Source of the DNA: Rusavskia elegans
Taxonomy: Eukaryota > Ascomycota > Lecanoromycetes > Teloschistales > Teloschistaceae
NCBI GenBank assembly: GCA_011316305.1
Contig: SAUG01000112.1
Span: forward strand, 1-64,000
Reading direction: 5' to 3'
Length of the DNA: 64,000 nt
Both the position numbers and the translations under genes were made by a program. The notes beneath the pieces were generated by a model that was not told where the DNA came from, did not search any database, and was given only the letters and a program-made list of their open reading frames with translations. Positions 23,756-33,350 of this stretch are shown piece after piece. Position 1 is the stretch's first letter, and each line of letters opens with the position of its first letter.

Positions 23756-24783
23756 TCACATATCTCCTGGCCCTTCATAACCCTGATCTGGCAGGAACAA
23801 CAGCCTCTTCGCTCCCTCGTCTGTCAACACTACCATCCTGATAACACCTCCGGAACTCCCGTCCCACTTGATCGCCTCCCTCAACGCTCCCTTGACGAAG
23901 CCTATGCCATCGGCTTCTGACATGTTCTCCTTCCAGTAAGAATCACAGTAGCCGTAGATGTAAGTCGAGCCAGAACCGCCGATGGCGTATGACTGTCGGT
24001 GGAGGGATCCCCCGAGGGGTATGCTACAGACGGAGCCGCCGTGGGAAGGGTGGTGGCCCGCTATTATTATACCGGCTCTACATGCGCGAGGTGGTAAGTC
24101 AGCTTGACGTACTTCCATGCCTTGTATCCCGGTAGTCCCTGTTCAATCCACCCTGGGAGCTCCTCCCTTTCCAGTCTTCCCTCCCAATCTAAAGGGCGAC
24201 AGCGTGTGGAAAAACTTACGATAGTTGCTCCTTATTCGCGTAGCATATCTCTTGGAACAAACCCGCCGCCACACCCACTGTCGGCTGTTCCCCTTCCATG
24301 GTCGCATACATTCCTAGGTGATAGGTTACTATGTCTGCGACGGCTTGTGTATCTGCAGCAGAGCCTGATCGACAGCACCATATCGTATCGGAGACCCGGG
24401 TGAGCTTGTCGGTGACACGGTTGGCTATGTAGGCACCGGTCGTTGTCCGGGAGTCTGCACCAAGTATTACGCCGCCGGCGAATGTGATAGCCATACTGCG
24501 AGGGCGAATCCGATAAGTATATAGGATCGATATTTGGGAGCGGGGGTCTGGGAGAAGGATAGTTACATTGAAGTTCCTAGACTAGATTCCCCGTCAGCAC
24601 TGTGGTGAGATGCGTCGATTTGAGGGGTAACATACTTGACTTCGCCTTTCTTGAGGTGATCCATGTCGATGTGTATGCCATCTGTCAAGTACCATCCGTT
24701 AGCCATGATGACGAGCGATCGCTATTGGACCAGGAGTATAATAACGAACCTTCATTCAGCATGCCAGTCACCGGCATTTCCAT
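23756..24783 (-). CDS. PRE3: 20S proteasome catalytic subunit beta-1
   Basis: Join complement(23756..24077, 24220..24495, 24567..24581, 24636..24681, 24750..24783), 230 residues in five exons, with introns of 142, 71, 54 and 68 bp from 3' to 5'. The propeptide reads [16 protein letters not shown] and is cleaved before Thr30 (mature Thr1, TSIMAITF). Mature Asp17 (GADS) and Lys33 (TDK) of the active site are present, as are the family blocks [18 protein letters not shown] and [17 protein letters not shown]. Exon 3 is 15 bases and encodes the cleavage site and Thr1. Known: beta-1 carries the caspase-like activity of the core particle. The N-terminus is about ten residues longer than in yeast; a second in-frame ATG lies two codons in. 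Confidence 0.95.
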
Positions 24784-24929
24784 TTCGCCTGTATCCTCGA
24801 GATATCAGAAGAACTATAAGAGCAGTCTCAAGAGGGTTTGATGTCTGTGAGAAGGGTTAATTGTCAAGTCAGGCAGCTTAGACGCGGGCTTAAGCATCCC
24901 CCGGCTTAGGCGGCGGGATCAGACCGCGC

Positions 24930-24982
24930 TATGGCGGACGATAGGGGGCTTCCAGACAAAACAAAGTCGGAGGGAAGAAGAC
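24930..24982 (+). repeat. left TIR of foldback element
   Basis: 53 bases identical to the reverse complement of 25440..25492, read base by base. Confidence 0.95.
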
Positions 24983-25439
24983 CCAGATTTCGAGGTTCGC
25001 TCGCAGATATTTAATATTTCGAGATATATAACTCTACTAGATCGGCTCTAAAAGTTATAATTCCGATATTATTTAAAAGTTTTAAGTCTATATACTCTAA
25101 AATAGAATTTTTAGATAATTCTACCGGTAGCGTATTAAATTATTAGTAGCTAGATTTTAGTAATAGAAAGATAGAAGGGTTTAGCGCAGCTTTACTTAAT
25201 TCTATCTAGCTCTAAATAGCTCTATAATCCTTTTTAATAATATAAGGCTAAGGTAATAAAAATTAGAAACTCTAGCTTTATAATACTATATACTAATACG
25301 CTAAAAGTAAAATCAGTTAAAAAAAGCAGAATAGAGTATATAGATATAACGCTTTTAAATACTACCGGAATTATCGCTTCTAGAGCAGATTTAGTAGAGT
25401 TATAAGCTGTTATTTTATACTCCAAGAGCTTGACCGGCA

Positions 25440-25492
25440 GTCTTCTTCCCTCCGACTTTGTTTTGTCTGGAAGCCCCCTATCGTCCGCCATA
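25440..25492 (-). repeat. right TIR of foldback element
   Basis: 53 bases identical to the reverse complement of 24930..24982. Confidence 0.95.
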
Positions 25493-25914
25493 CCGCGCGG
25501 GAATGTCGGTTAACTCCCACTAGCCGTACCTCGACATCATCCCGGTTGACGTGACATCGTAAGACTCTTTTTCTTAATTTTCCATTATACCTGCTGATGA
25601 AAGTTTTGTTCGTTATAAGCGCTCTGGGACTCGATCGTGACTAGCACACAATTTTCCATCTCGGTCAATTACCCTTGCCGCTTTAATCCATATCGGAATT
25701 CACAAACGAGGCTACCCAGTGGTTCAATCACTGGCTCCAGATACACGTAACCTACGTCGTTCGCTATTGGAACCGACAACACCTCGACTTTGATTATGGA
25801 ACATTTGACTTAGCTTCAGTTCTCAACAATAACGGTGTCACTGAAAGTGTATCCAGAAGTCTACAAGATGGATTCTTCTTTCTAGGTTTCATCTTTTCTA
25901 TTTACCATCGCAGC

Positions 25915-26981
25915 ATGGCATCCTACTTGACCTGGCTGCGTATACCATTTCTTGCATCTTCAGGTCTGGTAGCGGCCGCTAGCGGACTCCTGTACTGGAA
26001 GCAAAAGTCAGTCGACGGGATGACCGACGTTTCTCAACGCTGACAACCACAAAGTGAGCTTATTTATCCCCGTAATCTACCTCTAGGTGCAAGAACAGAC
26101 GAAGGAGTCCCAAGACCAAACCAGTTCGGTATATCTGACTACGAAGATCTTCGAATTCCCACACCAGATGGCGAAACGTTGAGCGCTTTCTTCATTCGAC
26201 CATCAAACAAACGACAAGCCAGAAAGCTCACAATCCTGATGTTCCATGGCAATGCTGGAAATATCGGCCACCGTGTTCCCATCGCCAAAGTCCTCGAAGA
26301 ACAGATTGGATGCAATGTTTTTATGCTTGAGTATCGGGGCTACGGTTTGTCTACAGGTACTCCTGATGAGGATGGTATCAACATCGATGCGCAGACAGCG
26401 ATTGACTTTATCCGTAACCAAGAGGAGACTCGAAATGACAAGATAATCGTCTACGGGGAAAGTATTGGGGGTGCATGTGCGATTCGTCTAATAGCGAACA
26501 ACCAAGATGCTGGAGATGTTGCGGGCTTAATATTGATCAATACCTTCACATCGATTAGAAAATTGATCCCTTCGTCAGCCGGCCTGTGTTTCCCTCTTTC
26601 GCTATCCCAGCTGAGTTTTCTACAGTGTCATGCCTCCTGCCAAATATATCGCGGGCCTATGTCATCAGTATTGGAACAGCGAGGATGTACTGCCACAGAT
26701 CACAAAAATCCCCATTATGTTCATGAGCGGGTTGAAGGACGAGATTGTACCGTAAGTGTATGCCAGTTCCTCAATGTTCGTCACCACCACTGATGGATGG
26801 AGTATTAAGGCCATCGCACATGCAGCAGTTATACTCGATCTGCAAAGCGCCGAAAAAGATCTGGAGGGTCTTTCCAAACGGCATGCATAACGACACAATT
26901 GCGGAACCATACTTCTTCGACTTTGTGCTCGAGTATGTGCAGGATGTCTTGGGTGGTCAGAAGATGAATCCATCCTTATGA
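25915..26981 (+). CDS. BEM46-family alpha/beta hydrolase
   Basis: Join 25915..26006, 26055..26573, 26626..26751, 26810..26981, 302 residues; introns are 48, 52 and 58 bp. The N-terminus has a signal-anchor-like helix (residues 10-28, PFLASSGLVAAASGLLYW). The fold shows MFHGNAGNIGHR (oxyanion region), EYRGYGLS, and the nucleophile elbow GESIG with Ser167. Asp242 (SGLKDE) and His272 (NGMHND) complete the triad. Length and motifs match the fungal BEM46/ABHD13-like family. Known: BEM46 proteins sit at the endoplasmic reticulum or plasma membrane in fungi, and their substrate is not settled. Only about 420 bp separate the start from the foldback element. Confidence 0.92.
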
Positions 26982-27484
26982 GCCAACGATTCATCAGGAG
27001 CGTTGCTTGTGTACAAAGATAGAAACCAATCGCCCTTGTGAACAATCCATTCGTCAAGCAGCGCCAGAATCGATCAACTTTCCGTGCTTCGCTTCAATAG
27101 AGCCTACCGTATGGTTGTCAAGTGCCTGGTTCGTTGAGCAAAATAATACTAGACCTTTACCATTAGCAAGGCACCAAAGTCAGCTTAAAGACCACTTGCA
27201 AAATAAGGCGATGCATCGGTGACTCATTCACTAAAGCCGTTAAATGCGCGGCTCGGGCTTGGCGAGCGTCACAAATACGGTCCCAATCATCGTATCCTCG
27301 CGCCACTCATTCATCGTCTTTTTGTATGGAATACACTCATTTCTTTCCCCACTGACATTGTTCCCAGGGGATACTTTTTTGAAGCCCCTTCTTTCCGTCT
27401 GTCATTAGCGGACGAACCTACGCCAAACAGACCACCATCTCACAGCCACAGGACTTTCTAGAGTCAATTGCATTATTTGACAAC
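26982..27484. other. intergenic, promoter of NF-X1 gene
   Basis: About 500 bp with no recognised feature between two co-oriented genes. Confidence 0.5.
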
Positions 27485-30400
27485 ATGACGTCTGTCGACG
27501 CAACCCAACCACCTACGACTCAGCATGCAAGCACACCATCGAATACACGGAGAGGCTCCAGACGCCCTTATCGAGGGGTTCCACGTAGGGTGGCTCAGGA
27601 CGGCCAGCTCAGCAACAATATTACAACTCTCACTGCAGACCCAACCAACGCTGCCTCACGCAATCCTTCGCTGGCTATCAGGCCTGCCTCAGTGGCACCA
27701 ACGTCCCAGCCCGTGTTGGCAGAAGCTCCCATTGCAGAACTCTCAGTAGTAGAGAGCCCAGGTTCTACCGGCGCAAGAGGGGGAACACCGCACACTCAAA
27801 GAGGGGCTCGTGGTGGACGACGCGGGAGGAATGGCGGAGGGAGAGGTCATCCGACCGGCGATGGGAACAATACGAACACGAGACATGATCCGGGTGTCCA
27901 TGGTCAAACAGACGCTACAGCAGACACTCATCATCCACCAGGAAGACAATTCGGTGGCCGACTCACTACTTTCACGGAGCCGACCAGTGTAGCAGGGCGA
28001 TCCTCATCAACCCTTTCAGGTGATGCACCCGAATTTCATCCTGGTCAGCAGCAGCACGGGTCTCGACCAAACCCAAGCCGAGGCAAAGGGAAAGCTCCGC
28101 CGGTCCAGCATGTCGCCCGCAATAACCATGCTCGCCACCGGCGAGATTCGACTCTTAAATCGACCGCTCCGGACATTGCTACACGTACACACGAGGACAT
28201 TGCCAACGGTCTCTACGAATGCCCCATCTGTACAAGCGAAATCGGCCGGCATTCGAAAGTTTGGTCGTGTAAGACGTGTTGGACGGTGTTCCATCTCTCA
28301 TGCATAAAGAAATGGTCGACCAACGAGGGTTCCACCCACAATCAACAACCCAATCGAGATGCTGAGCTTCAGCCGCAGAGACAGTGGAGATGTCCTGGCT
28401 GTAATCTACCAAAGGATATCTTGCCTGCTTCTTACACATGTTGGTGTGAGAAAGAATTCGATCCTCGATCAATATCAGGTATACCGCCACACTCTTGCGG
28501 CCAAACGTGTGGCAAGCCCCGGATTCTACCAAGAAAATGCCCACATCCGTGCGAGCTGCTCTGCCACGCTGGGCCATGCCCACCATGTGCTCATATGGGA
28601 CCTACACAAAGCTGTTTCTGTGGAAAGAACACGACGTCACGGAGGTGCGTTGATACCGAATACGAAGCTGGATGGAGTTGTGGTCAGATCTGTGGCGATC
28701 CGATGCCATGTGGAGAGCACCTGTGTCAGCAACCGTGCCATGAGGGTCTTTGCGGGGCTTGCGAAGTAGAAGTCGATTCACGCTGCTATTGTGGGAAGGA
28801 TGCTCGACCGCTTCCGTGTTGTGATCGTGGTGATGAGAAGACCAGCAAGAAGTCTATGGCCGACGACAGCAATTTGGCTAACATCGAGCAATGGATTGGG
28901 TCCTTCAGGTGCAGCAACATTTGCAAAAGAGACTTCGACTGTGGCAAGCACCAATGTGAGAACATTTGCCACCCACAGGACGCTGAGATCGCACATTGTT
29001 CCCGATCCCCCGACGCTGTTCACCATTGTCCGTGCGGCAAGACTCCGCTAGAGGAAATATCTGATATTCGAAGGCAAAGCTGTACAGATCCCATACCAAA
29101 TTGCAACAAGCAGTGTCTGAAGAGGCTCGCCTGCGGTCACCCATGCCAACAAATCTGTCATTCTGATGCTTGCATGCCGTGTCTCCTGACAGTGCCAATA
29201 TCCTGCCGCTGCGGACGAGTGCAGACATCGACCATTTGCCATCAAGGTAGGGAAGAGCAGCCGCAGTGTTTGCGATCCTGCAAAGCGACGCTCAACTGTG
29301 GGCGACATGAGTGTGGCGAGCGTTGTTGTCCAGGGGAGCGCAAGGCATCCGAGAGACAAGCCACTAAGCGCAAGCTGAGACCACTCGGTGCCCCTCGAGC
29401 TCTTGAGAACGACATCGAGGCTGAACATATTTGTACTCGGCCGTGTGGTCGGATGTTGAAGTGTGACAACCACACCTGTCCTGAGCTGTGTCACAAAGGT
29501 GCATGCGGTGTCTGTCGAGAGGCTATATTCGAAGATATCAGTTGCAATTGCGGAAAAACGGTACTACAGCCACCATTGCCGTGTGCAACGAAACCACCAC
29601 CATGCAGATTTGACTGCGAGCGTCCGAAACTGTGTGGTCATCCAATTGTACCACACAACTGCCATGGGGATGACATCCTATGTCCTAAATGTCCCTATCT
29701 GCTCTCCAAGCCTTGCATGTGTGGCAAAAAGCTTTTGAAAAATCAGCCGTGTTGGCTAAAGGACGCCGGATGTGGCGAGATATGTGGCAAAAAGTTAAAG
29801 TGTGGCTCTCATTTCTGCCGCAAACAATGCCATCGACCTGGTGAATGCGAGAGGTCTGGGACAGCATGCCAACAAGCTTGCGGTAAACCAAAAAAGGCCT
29901 GTGGTCATCCCTGCGAAGAACAATGCCATGCTCCTTCGGTTTGTAAGGAAGACAAGCCATGTCACAACAAGATATTCATTACCTGCGAATGTCAACATAT
30001 GAAGCAGGAGATGAAGTGCAACGCCTCCAAAATTAGCGAAGGTAACACCAAAAAGAGCCTTGGCTGCGATGATGAGTGTGCCCGTCTTGAGAGGAACCGA
30101 AAGCTTGCATTAGCTTTGAATATCGACCCGGCAGCGCATCAGGATGACCATGTCCCTTACTCGACAGAGACCTTGCACATGTTTCGAGAAAGCCCGAAAT
30201 GGTCCCAGGCGCAGGAAAGAGAGTTCAGGGTGTTCGCAGCGGACGAAGCGGAGAAGAGGCTTCGCTTCAAGCCGATGCCCTCTCATCAACGATCATTTCT
30301 TCACTCGCTTGCCGACGACTTTGGTCTCGATAGTGAGAGCATGGATCCTGAGCCTCATCGACATGTCGCTGTCTTCAAAACACCTCGCTTTGTCATGGCA

Positions 30401-31150
30401 CCCATGAAAACTCTTGCCGAGTGTGTACGTATTAGACTAAACGCAGAGGCTGCAGCGGCTAGTGCGATCGAAGAGCAAAGGCGGCTTCGCTCGAATAATG
30501 AAGCATACAATGGCTTCCTACTCACCCATCCCCGATTTGGTCTCACTGTCGAAGAAATCCGTTCGGACCTCTCGGCGCATCTTGAAGCTACTCCAGGTCT
30601 AGCTTTCGACATCTCCTTCCTTCCAAGCGAGGAAATCGTGATCAAAGGTAAACCAGCAACCTCTTCCACAAACATTTCCCCCTCTTCTATCGAGGCTGCC
30701 GTCAAGGAGATGAAATGCGCAGTAGCGAGCGCTATCTCAACTAGACGACTCGCCTCATCCTGCCAACTATGTACTTTGGATCCATCCTTGAACATACTTC
30801 GTCGAGAATTTGATCCTTTGGGTACTGCCGATGGGTGGAGTCGAGTCGCTGCGAAGGCTGCTGCACCTCGAAATGCTCCTAAGCAAGTGGGCGTTGGGGA
30901 AAAGAGTGTATACACAGTACTTGGCAGCAGACTGAAAGAAGCCAAGAAAAAGAAAGAGGACATGGAGAAAGCTAAGGCAGATGAGCCGGTCGTTGACGAT
31001 TGGGAAGAGGAGGTCAGAAAGGAGGAAGAGCAGGGAACCGACTCACACAAGGGTGTGGATCCGGATGCCTCGCTTGATAATCCACCAGTCAGCAACGGCA
31101 CCAACGTTGACCGCCTTGAAGTCGATGCACTAACTGGAGGGAGTTCCTAG
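27485..31150 (+). CDS. FAP1: NF-X1/FAP1-type zinc-finger protein with R3H domain
   Basis: Single exon, 1,221 residues. Residues 1-235 are disordered with RGG-like patches. A PHD/RING-like finger spans residues 244-305 (CPIC, CKTCWTVFHLSCIKKW, WRCPGCN). From about 330 to 860 there is an array of NF-X1 fingers, seen as repeated C-G-H-C---CH-G-C--C units (for example CGQICGDPMPCGEHLC and CGHPCQQICHSDAC). An R3H domain lies around residues 915-965; its R-x3-H signature reads RSFLH. The C-terminus is charged and coiled. Known: yeast Fap1 binds Fpr1 and relates to the rapamycin response; NFX1 proteins act as E3 ligases or nucleic-acid regulators. An intronless 3.7-kb frame is normal for the family. 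Function in this fungus is inferred only. Confidence 0.93.
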   Translation: MTSVDATQPPTTQHASTPSNTRRGSRRPYRGVPRRVAQDGQLSNNITTLTADPTNAASRNPSLAIRPASVAPTSQPVLAEAPIAELSVVESPGSTGARGGTPHTQRGARGGRRGRNGGGRGHPTGDGNNTNTRHDPGVHGQTDATADTHHPPGRQFGGRLTTFTEPTSVAGRSSSTLSGDAPEFHPGQQQHGSRPNPSRGKGKAPPVQHVARNNHARHRRDSTLKSTAPDIATRTHEDIANGLYECPICTSEIGRHSKVWSCKTCWTVFHLSCIKKWSTNEGSTHNQQPNRDAELQPQRQWRCPGCNLPKDILPASYTCWCEKEFDPRSISGIPPHSCGQTCGKPRILPRKCPHPCELLCHAGPCPPCAHMGPTQSCFCGKNTTSRRCVDTEYEAGWSCGQICGDPMPCGEHLCQQPCHEGLCGACEVEVDSRCYCGKDARPLPCCDRGDEKTSKKSMADDSNLANIEQWIGSFRCSNICKRDFDCGKHQCENICHPQDAEIAHCSRSPDAVHHCPCGKTPLEEISDIRRQSCTDPIPNCNKQCLKRLACGHPCQQICHSDACMPCLLTVPISCRCGRVQTSTICHQGREEQPQCLRSCKATLNCGRHECGERCCPGERKASERQATKRKLRPLGAPRALENDIEAEHICTRPCGRMLKCDNHTCPELCHKGACGVCREAIFEDISCNCGKTVLQPPLPCATKPPPCRFDCERPKLCGHPIVPHNCHGDDILCPKCPYLLSKPCMCGKKLLKNQPCWLKDAGCGEICGKKLKCGSHFCRKQCHRPGECERSGTACQQACGKPKKACGHPCEEQCHAPSVCKEDKPCHNKIFITCECQHMKQEMKCNASKISEGNTKKSLGCDDECARLERNRKLALALNIDPAAHQDDHVPYSTETLHMFRESPKWSQAQEREFRVFAADEAEKRLRFKPMPSHQRSFLHSLADDFGLDSESMDPEPHRHVAVFKTPRFVMAPMKTLAECVRIRLNAEAAAASAIEEQRRLRSNNEAYNGFLLTHPRFGLTVEEIRSDLSAHLEATPGLAFDISFLPSEEIVIKGKPATSSTNISPSSIEAAVKEMKCAVASAISTRRLASSCQLCTLDPSLNILRREFDPLGTADGWSRVAAKAAAPRNAPKQVGVGEKSVYTVLGSRLKEAKKKKEDMEKAKADEPVVDDWEEEVRKEEEQGTDSHKGVDPDASLDNPPVSNGTNVDRLEVDALTGGSS

Positions 31151-31519
31151 TTCAGTAAAGACAGCTTAGCTCGCAGAAGCAGTTTGCTACATGCCCAAGC
31201 TATACAGCATCTCCTCTGCGCAACACAGCATATGACTGTCCGGACCTTTCGAGTATCGTAGGCTGGTCATGACAATCCTTTGTCAATATTCTTCGTGACT
31301 TACCCCTATTAGCTAGGAGAAGCTGTTGTCCACACAATATCTTTGTCTACCTCCTTTCCCGAATTATCTATTGCCCGACAATGTCTCCATTCCTCCATCT
31401 CCATCCACCCGTTCTGCCGTTGCTCACCCATCGCCCACGTTCGAACCTTACACGCATCGAACTCGACCACAATCTACCCAACCCAACATACATACAAAGT
31501 CGACTGTCTGTTCTCGATC
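31151..31519. other. intergenic, no feature recognised
   Basis: About 370 bp between co-oriented genes. The frame of the next gene is open upstream of its first ATG but has no ATG there. Confidence 0.5.
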
Positions 31520-32539
31520 ATGCCGCCTTCCCCATTGTTGAGACAAACACTCAAGCACAACCACAACGCCTCTAATACCACGACCTTCGACGCCATCCTC
31601 ACGAGCCTGATGGCCCCGTTGCAGATTTCTGGTTCACCTGAGCAATCTGTGCCCCAAGCTGCGAGTACCGAGGTATACGACCCTTTAATCTCATGGCTAC
31701 TATCCTCATCGTCGTCGTCACCGATGACGCCCAATCCCTTCGACCCGGTACCTTGTGACAGCACACCGCACGTTTGCAACGATATATACGGTGAGTTGGA
31801 GTATGATCCCCGAAATCCTCGCTTGTCTCCACTATCGCTGTCACGGTCATTGTCACTGTCACCAGCTCCCTACAACAAAATGCAGTACAGTAGCTCCATA
31901 CATCCGTCCGAGTCACCGGTCGAATACGATCCCTCGAACCCGAAATTGTCGTTGCCGATGGCGATGCTTATGAGCCGTGGGCGTGAAAGGGGGTTTGTTT
32001 GTCCGGCTTCGCCAATTTCACGGCCTCCGAGTCCGCCGGCACAGCCACCGAACCCTGCTTCTCCGAGTCCGCCGATTACACCTCCTTGTTCTTATCCTTT
32101 GCCTTCTTCTCCTCCTTCATCTTCATCTCCTCCCCCTTCTCATATTCTCCCATCCTCCTTTTCCCCATCGTCACCTCTCTCTATTTCACGAGATAGTAGG
32201 GTCGAGGGCCGAGAGAAACCTCGGTCTTGGGCCGGCGATCGAAGACGCCTGGATGCGATGAAGCGGCGGCGGATTGAGGAGAGGAGGAAGATAAGGGGTA
32301 GAGATCCCGTTACGGGTGTTAAGATTGAAAGGGTTGTGAAGGGTGGGAAGGGGAAAGGGGTTGAAAAGGGGATGGGGATGGGGATGGGTAAGAAGATGGG
32401 GGCGAAGAAGGTGGTTGGTGGGAGGGTTGCGAAGGGGAGGAATAGGAGATGGGGGATGGGGGATGAATTGTTTGTGGGGTTGAGGAAAGACGATATTGAT
32501 AGGGACGGTGATGAGGAGTTTACTTGTCTCTGTTGTTGA
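31520..32539 (+). CDS. hypothetical Ser/Pro-rich protein with basic tail
   Basis: 339 residues from the first ATG in the frame (MPPSPLLRQ). No domain recognised. Two short repeats, LEYDPRNPRLSP and VEYDPSNPKLSL (around residues 95 and 130), are followed by a long Pro/Ser run (about 160-225), then a Lys/Arg/Gly-rich segment (about 230-310) and an acidic end closing with CLCC. Composition suggests a disordered, possibly nucleic-acid-binding protein. The G-rich and C-rich strands also give long shadow frames, so coding status is supported mainly by length and the repeated motif. Confidence 0.45.
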   Translation: MPPSPLLRQTLKHNHNASNTTTFDAILTSLMAPLQISGSPEQSVPQAASTEVYDPLISWLLSSSSSSPMTPNPFDPVPCDSTPHVCNDIYGELEYDPRNPRLSPLSLSRSLSLSPAPYNKMQYSSSIHPSESPVEYDPSNPKLSLPMAMLMSRGRERGFVCPASPISRPPSPPAQPPNPASPSPPITPPCSYPLPSSPPSSSSPPPSHILPSSFSPSSPLSISRDSRVEGREKPRSWAGDRRRLDAMKRRRIEERRKIRGRDPVTGVKIERVVKGGKGKGVEKGMGMGMGKKMGAKKVVGGRVAKGRNRRWGMGDELFVGLRKDDIDRDGDEEFTCLCC

Positions 32540-33350
32540 ACTTGGGGTTTCAAGAGGTCCTGGGGTATATTAATGAATAGATCTGGCCTAGTTGTTATGA
32601 CGGTTTTCTTCTGTATTTGAGTTATTCCCTATGCAACTGTGATGGCATTTTGAGACTCGAGGCCTTGGGGGAATTTCCCTCGGGCCTCAAATTAGACTTC
32701 AAGGATGGTTATTGTACTGAACGATCACTGGACACCTTCTCCATTCTAACACAGACATGGACGTAGTGTTCCTTCTACCAGTCCTGGCCAGAAGCGCACT
32801 TTGTAGTTGACTTATAGAATACGGATGCTATCTCATGCACTGGTAGGGCATCCGATTTGACTGGCAGTCGACGTATCGGATGCACACTCCGCCAGTCGAA
32901 GGGATAGTACTCACCCTACATCATGTTTTTTGTGTAACGGCTAGCAGGTGACTACAATTTGGATTTCAGTGGGTCGTCCCAGATCGCAATCAGATTATCC
33001 AGCAAGATGCTATATATTCTGCCTGGTTTCTTTGGGGACCGTAAAGAACTCGAGCTCGGGGCGGCCGGTGATGAGTGAAGGAGGCAAAGGAGATGCTTGC
33101 GTACTATGAGCCGTGGGTTGTGCTAAGTCACAGTGATCTGACAGCTTCAAACATTGTGGCAGAGTGTCATTGCAAACTGTGATACGCCTAATACACTGGA
33201 AGCAGAAAAATGCTTTATCTTAATATCGTGTCTATGGATATCCGCTTTGATAGGGCGACCTTGTGTTTAGGTCCTACTTGCACCCCTGCCTTGCTATATA
33301 TGATATCGAGGTCGCTCACTATCTAAATAACCAATACCAACATCCCCTCA
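32540..33350. other. convergent 3' intergenic region with hairpins
   Basis: Contains an imperfect palindrome at about 32,659-32,689 (GAGGCC through GGCCTC) and a compact pair of interleaved inverted repeats at 32,844-32,917. No gene recognised. Confidence 0.5.
32844..32917. repeat. interleaved inverted repeats
   Basis: GCATCCGAT at 32848..32856 is the exact complement of ATCGGATGC at 32875..32883. GACTGGC at 32859..32865 is the complement of GCCAGTC at 32891..32897. Because the second pair straddles the first, both stems together would form a pseudoknot-like fold. An outer TAGGG/CCCTA pair encloses them. Confidence 0.6.

Larger units (their letters stand above)
24930..25492. mobile_element. 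563-bp foldback/MITE-like element
   Basis: Perfect 53-bp terminal inverted repeats (24930..24982 and 25440..25492; TATGGCGGACGATAGGGGGC at each tip) bound an AT-rich interior. The inverted symmetry continues inward imperfectly for at least another 70 bp (for example ATAACTCTACTAGATC on the left against ATAACTCTACTAAATC in the inverted right arm), so the element is close to one long palindrome. Flanks show CCGCGC on both sides, and the tips are TA, so the target duplication is either TA (Tc1/mariner style) or CCGCGC. The interior lacks CpA and TpG, as expected after RIP; the TIRs do not. It has no coding capacity and lies in the divergent region between PRE3 and the BEM46-like gene. Confidence 0.85.

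Noticed and set aside
28179..29494. Minus-strand Cys-containing frames inside the NF-X1 gene
   Set aside because: Mirror image of a Cys-rich zinc-finger array; no independent support.
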